From Enoplolaimus lenunculus (lineage: Eukaryota > Nematoda > Enoplea > Enoplida > Thoracostomopsidae), in contig JASANG010000957.1 of assembly GCA_030248215.1 (NCBI GenBank), forward strand, positions 352,686-416,685: a DNA stretch of 64,000 nucleotides. The letters run 5' to 3'. Positions 60,231 to 64,000 of this stretch are shown here, one piece after another. The notes beneath the pieces are model-generated. The model searched no databases. It was given only the letters and a program-made list of their open reading frames with translations, and was not told the DNA's origin. The position numbers and the translations under genes are program-made. How positions within the stretch are numbered: the stretch's first letter is position 1; each line of letters starts with the position of its first letter.

Positions 60231-61030
60231 TTTTCAGCTGATCTTAACCCAATGGTAGGATATAGATTGACAAAATGAGCAGAAAGATGTGAAATTTGGC
60301 AGAACTGGACCTGTGGGTGGAAAGAGCAAATTGAACACTTTTGTGATCATACGCATCGGCACTGCTAAAACTTACCGATTTTTAGCCGATAATTTTTACA
60401 CTTAGCAATGAGTTTGTATGCGACCAGTGTATACGTGGCGCATTTTAGTGCGTCTGTCACGAAATTGTAATTTTTCTTGCGTTTGAGTTGCTTCGCATTT
60501 ATAATGACATGTATACACGGAATCTTGAAATTGGTATCTGTATCGGCACCGGCAAACAATTTTGCGTTGGTACATCAGTACTAGGAATTGGAATAGCACA
60601 AAAGATACCAAGAAAAAACATAGGTAGAGAAAGGGGAAGCTTATGGTGAGCACAAGCGTCAGAGGCTATTCGTGCTTCAGTGATATTTTTCATGTCATAT
60701 ATGCGAAATGTGAACTAATACGTAACTGTTATAAGCAACACTGTTATGAAATTTGATAGGATTGATGCCAAATTTGTCGCATAATTGCGATAACACTGGT
60801 TAGAAACGATAAGGAATTACGATTTCGAGCCGATTATACCTGCAATTGGAACTGAATTTCAATCGTAATTCTAATCCGAATCGGAATTTCGTTGCACCCT
60901 GGCTATGCATACAACTACCTACTTATTGGTTGAATATATACTTGTAGATTATAATATTTATTCAGTTAATATTGCAAGTTTGCTACATACTTGCTGTTAT
61001 TTGCCTGCATAACCAAACATATATTGTTTG

Positions 61031-61039
61031 CCTGCAGAA
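61031..61039 (+). promoter_or_regulatory. 3' splice acceptor two bases upstream of the OST4 start
   Basis: TTTGCCTGCAG is followed by AA and then the ATG. A 5' UTR of two bases after a splice site is best explained by a 5' UTR intron or by spliced-leader trans-splicing. Confidence 0.5.
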
Positions 61040-61156
61040 ATGGTGACGGATGTTCAGTTGGCTATTTTTGCGAACGTTCTTGGCGTGACGGTATTTGTGC
61101 TGATTATCCTCTATCACTTTATTGTTGTGAACAATCCGAAACATAAATCCGATTAA
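61040..61156 (+). CDS. OST4: Oligosaccharyltransferase subunit OST4, 38-residue membrane protein
   Basis: A single open frame encodes 38 residues beginning [16 protein letters not shown] and ending [10 protein letters not shown]. This matches the animal OST4 mini-protein (human 37 residues, [16 protein letters not shown]) nearly position for position. OST4 is a single-span ER membrane protein that stabilises the STT3-containing oligosaccharyltransferase complex, which transfers glycans to asparagine during N-glycosylation. The hydrophobic span is about residues 8-30, and a short polar tail faces the other side. It is too short for usual gene finders. The start is fixed by homology. A possible polyadenylation hexamer stands at 62117-62122, far downstream. 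Confidence 0.96.
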   Translation: MVTDVQLAIFANVLGVTVFVLIILYHFIVVNNPKHKSD

Positions 61157-63075
61157 ATTGTACGTTTTGGGGTCGAATTAGGTTAAATTTTGGTTTTGTT
61201 CATTGCTGGAAAAATATTGCCATTGTTGACCTGAAGGCATGTTTAGAATTCTTAATGCTGTTGAATTGACTTGTAATTTAAAAAGGATGTCTCGTAACTT
61301 ATATCGCTTACGGTTTGAGTATAATATGCTTCGAAATCCTTACAACTAGCTGAAATATGTCAACACTTTACTAATTCGTGATTGTGAGCTTTGCTTTTGA
61401 ACTGATGCATGCATTAAGTTGTTTATCTTACATTATTTGGCATGTCATCTTCTCATTCTCTATGTATCTTTCTGTTTACCTTCCAGTAGTTGTTAATTTC
61501 AGATAAAGTGCCTTTGAACTCTTAGAATATCAGAGACGCTAAGAAAACGATGCCAACTTAATCTGTTAATGTGTTAGTTTGTTTTGTGCATTCCGTTGAT
61601 TGTATCTGTAAATGAAGATTACGTTAGTTGATGCCGTTTGAACTTTTCAGTGCTCAAATTTACTAATATCTTCAACTCCACGCCCATATTTTAAATAGTC
61701 TGTTTGGTATAATTCAGAAAACAGTTGTGTATTGAAAATAACTTGATGAGCGTTCAGTAATCGAGTACAACGGACCCATTACTTTTGCTGGTCGTGTTTT
61801 ATTTGGCTTTGGAAGTTGGCGCATAAAATTTTGAAAGGGCGCTTAGGACAACAGTATGTGCACTTGTATCAAGCAGCATCAAGATAATTGCTTAAAACTG
61901 TTTACTTCTTATTATGGTTATATTGAAACTGGATTTTATGTTCGCAAATAATTTTGTTGACTTTACTCAGCGTTCCAGCTAATTTTGGTATTTATTAGCT
62001 ACGGTAAACAAAGGTAAAGTAAAGTAATCTTGAACCACAGGTAACGTTGATGTATTAGCGGCAGTGTATTATTAAGATGTTGAAACATGTTGCACAGTGA
62101 AATTTTAAGCGTATAAAATAAAAACAAAAGAACATATGCAGCTTCTCTAAAACGTTCACGTTTTATACACCAAGATTAAATTTTTACTCAACTTCTTAAT
62201 ATTTGGTTTGGCCCCATAATTATATGCCAAAAACACAAATCAAACGTTTGAATATCATTGTGCCAAAAAATATATTTTTCAGTTTTTTGGTATTCAATCA
62301 GTTCAATGCCTATGTATACAAAAGAAGCATTTTCGTACAAAGATGTACGTGTACCAGGGTATAACCGGATATTCGTTTCCGGTAAACATTAGTGTCCGTT
62401 TTAATTTATGAAAATATCGAAAATTCCTTTATTTTCTTATTCATTTTTAGTTGTAAATGACTTTGATCGTTCATCGGGTGCCGGATGATGTTAAATAGTT
62501 GTTACCGAAATATTTGTTGCACAACATCAGACAGATTAACAATCAACCTTTTACTGCTAAAATTGAAATGTTAAACGTTAATTTTAAAATATTCAGAACT
62601 TTTATAACTTTTGTGTCCGGTTTTCGTGTACGTCATTTTGACTACTTTCCGTTTCCAGTATTGATCCTATCAGTATACACCCTGATTTAGACAGTTTGCT
62701 TATCTTTTAGCACAGATTCACCATTAGGCTTGTGTCCGCAGATTCTATTCATCGCTTCTTATAGATATTGCCGTCTGGATAAGATTGAAGAAGTATTGAG
62801 TCATGCGCGGTATTTTAATCGTATATTTGTACATAGGTCTGTGATAATTTCAAATATATATCCTGTGTAAAGTAATTTATTTGAAACTGGATAGTATACT
62901 AAAGTTTCAAATAGTTTTATCCATACTGACAATATCAATAATTGCTATTGCCTGTTTTTAAGACGGCTTGTGTTTTTTGTTTCGTTGTTAAAGCTACTGA
63001 CATGTTTTATGGCTGCAAACAAGCGTAGTCAGGATTTCATGTCAGGTGAGTATAACCTCATCTAAATGGTCTATG
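61157..63075. other. Downstream of OST4, no further gene seen
   Basis: AT-rich sequence that includes the OST4 3' UTR. Relics of hAT-type ends occur at 62355-62400 and 62615-62690. No exon is recognised. Confidence 0.45.
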
Positions 63076-63246
63076 TTACTTTTAGGAGCGCCCAGGTTTC
63101 GGGCGGGTCTATAAAAGAGTAGGTTTAGATTTTAGATTACATTTTTTACTTAGGCTGAAGAACACACTTTTACAATGCTTAGACTTAGGATTAAGAATAC
63201 GCTTAATCCACTGTTTACAACTGTAAAAGTAACATTGGTCCGAAAG
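63076..63246 (-). mobile_element. TTAGGC-family MITE, subfamily A
   Basis: TATGTTACTTTTAGGAGCGC and GGCGGGTCTATAAAAGAGTA on the left, CTTAGGATTAAG hexamers, then AACTGTAAAAGTAACATTGG on the right. Confidence 0.62.
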
Positions 63247-63786
63247 ATTGTTGTCAAATCTTGTAAAAACAGTTTGTGTTATAAAAATTTCACGAGGGGA
63301 TACCTTTAACTGCAAATATGTCGTTAATTATTCTGTTGTTATATCCAGTACTATTAAAAGAAAGCGTTTCTGTTTAGAGCAGATCTTTTGTCATAAAGCG
63401 ATTTCTATGCTGTTGATAAAATTCGAGTAACTCGAGTTTGATATAGCATTTGGCCTCAATTCGATACAGTATTAAATCGAAATAAAGAATTTCGGGCTTA
63501 TGTTTTCGCTGCTTCTCCCTGAAGAGCTTCAAGCTTATGTTTTCGTTGGTCGTTCCGGGCAGCTTCGAAGGCTTACAAATACGGATGCGTTTCTACTCTG
63601 CTTTATAACCTAGACCTAGGCTTAGTCTAGTGACCCGAAAATGTGGGAGGTCTCATTTTGAGTCTTGCTCAAAAGGTGTCTGGGTATATCTATCTACTCC
63701 AGTGGAAAGAGTCAGTATGTCCTAATGACAGTCCATAACAGACCAAAGCAGAAGACTGACTGGCCTGGACTATTCACTAACTTCCA

Positions 63787-63955
63787 ATGTAAAGAACAGG
63801 GCGGAACAGTATTATAAGCATATTCCTAAGCCTAAAAGGGTAAGAATGAGCATATTTCCAAGCCTAAGCCAAGCAAAAAAAATAGTCTATGCTTACGCTT
63901 ACTTTATTGAGTCCCACAGAAAAACCTTCCGCCCTTGATCTTATATGGGTCTGAC
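63787..63955 (+). mobile_element. TTAGGC-family MITE, subfamily B
   Basis: CCAATGTAAAGAACAGGGCG and GAACAGTATTATAAGCATAT on the left; CCCACAGAAAAACCTTCCGC and CTTATATGGGTC on the right. The hexamer core is short. Confidence 0.65.
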
Positions 63956-64000
63956 TAGCTTATAAACCCCTGATGTCAAACGATCATCGCATACAAATCA

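Overview
This window is AT-rich nuclear DNA from an invertebrate animal. The evidence is spliced genes with GT-AG introns, orthologues of animal splicing regulators, a dibasic-cleaved secretory precursor and a dense load of short DNA transposons. I cannot place the phylum. The protein sequences are rather divergent, and several genes have a 3' splice acceptor a few bases upstream of the start codon. That would fit a fast-evolving lineage with spliced-leader trans-splicing (tunicates are one possibility), but this is inference.

Five genes could be reconstructed exon by exon with consistent reading phases. (1) 306-3351 (+): a three-exon, 462-residue precursor with a signal peptide and many Lys-Arg sites. 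It releases a family of peptides that share an N-terminal Gly-Gly-Gly/Ala-Arg-x-Phe signature, one of them in five base-identical tandem copies. I do not recognise the family. (2) 15887-23218 (-): TDP-43/TARDBP, seven coding exons, 407 residues. (3) 25583-30130 (+): eIF5A, four exons, 163 residues, hypusine site intact. (4) 39577-58407 (-): an hnRNP L-type protein, sixteen exons, 708 residues, four RRMs and a Gly/Pro-rich tail. (5) 61040-61156 (+): OST4, a 38-residue oligosaccharyltransferase subunit in one exon. TDP-43 and hnRNP L are both nuclear splicing regulators. Nothing suggests that the five genes form one functional unit.

The rest is introns and intergenic DNA dominated by non-autonomous DNA transposons. 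A hAT-like family of about 385 bp is present in seven full copies, most with perfect 8-bp target duplications. A second group has terminal repeats around arrays of TTAGGC-type hexamers. There are palindromic families, two full helentron-like elements with ~170-bp internal repeats and a 3' hairpin, and older nested relics. Three other structures stand out: a 39-bp minisatellite of 21 units grown from a transposon end (11717-12535), a 1.16-kb inverted repeat (9731-10886), and a 51-bp tandem repeat carrying a CRE-type palindrome in each unit (14727-14930).

Layout: 0-3.5 kb precursor gene; 3.5-15.9 kb repeats and the structures above; 15.9-23.2 kb TDP-43; 23.2-25.5 kb repeats; 25.6-30.1 kb eIF5A; 30.1-39.5 kb gene-poor; 39.6-58.4 kb hnRNP L; 58.5-64 kb repeats with OST4. 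No rRNA, intact tRNA, CRISPR or retroelement was recognised.
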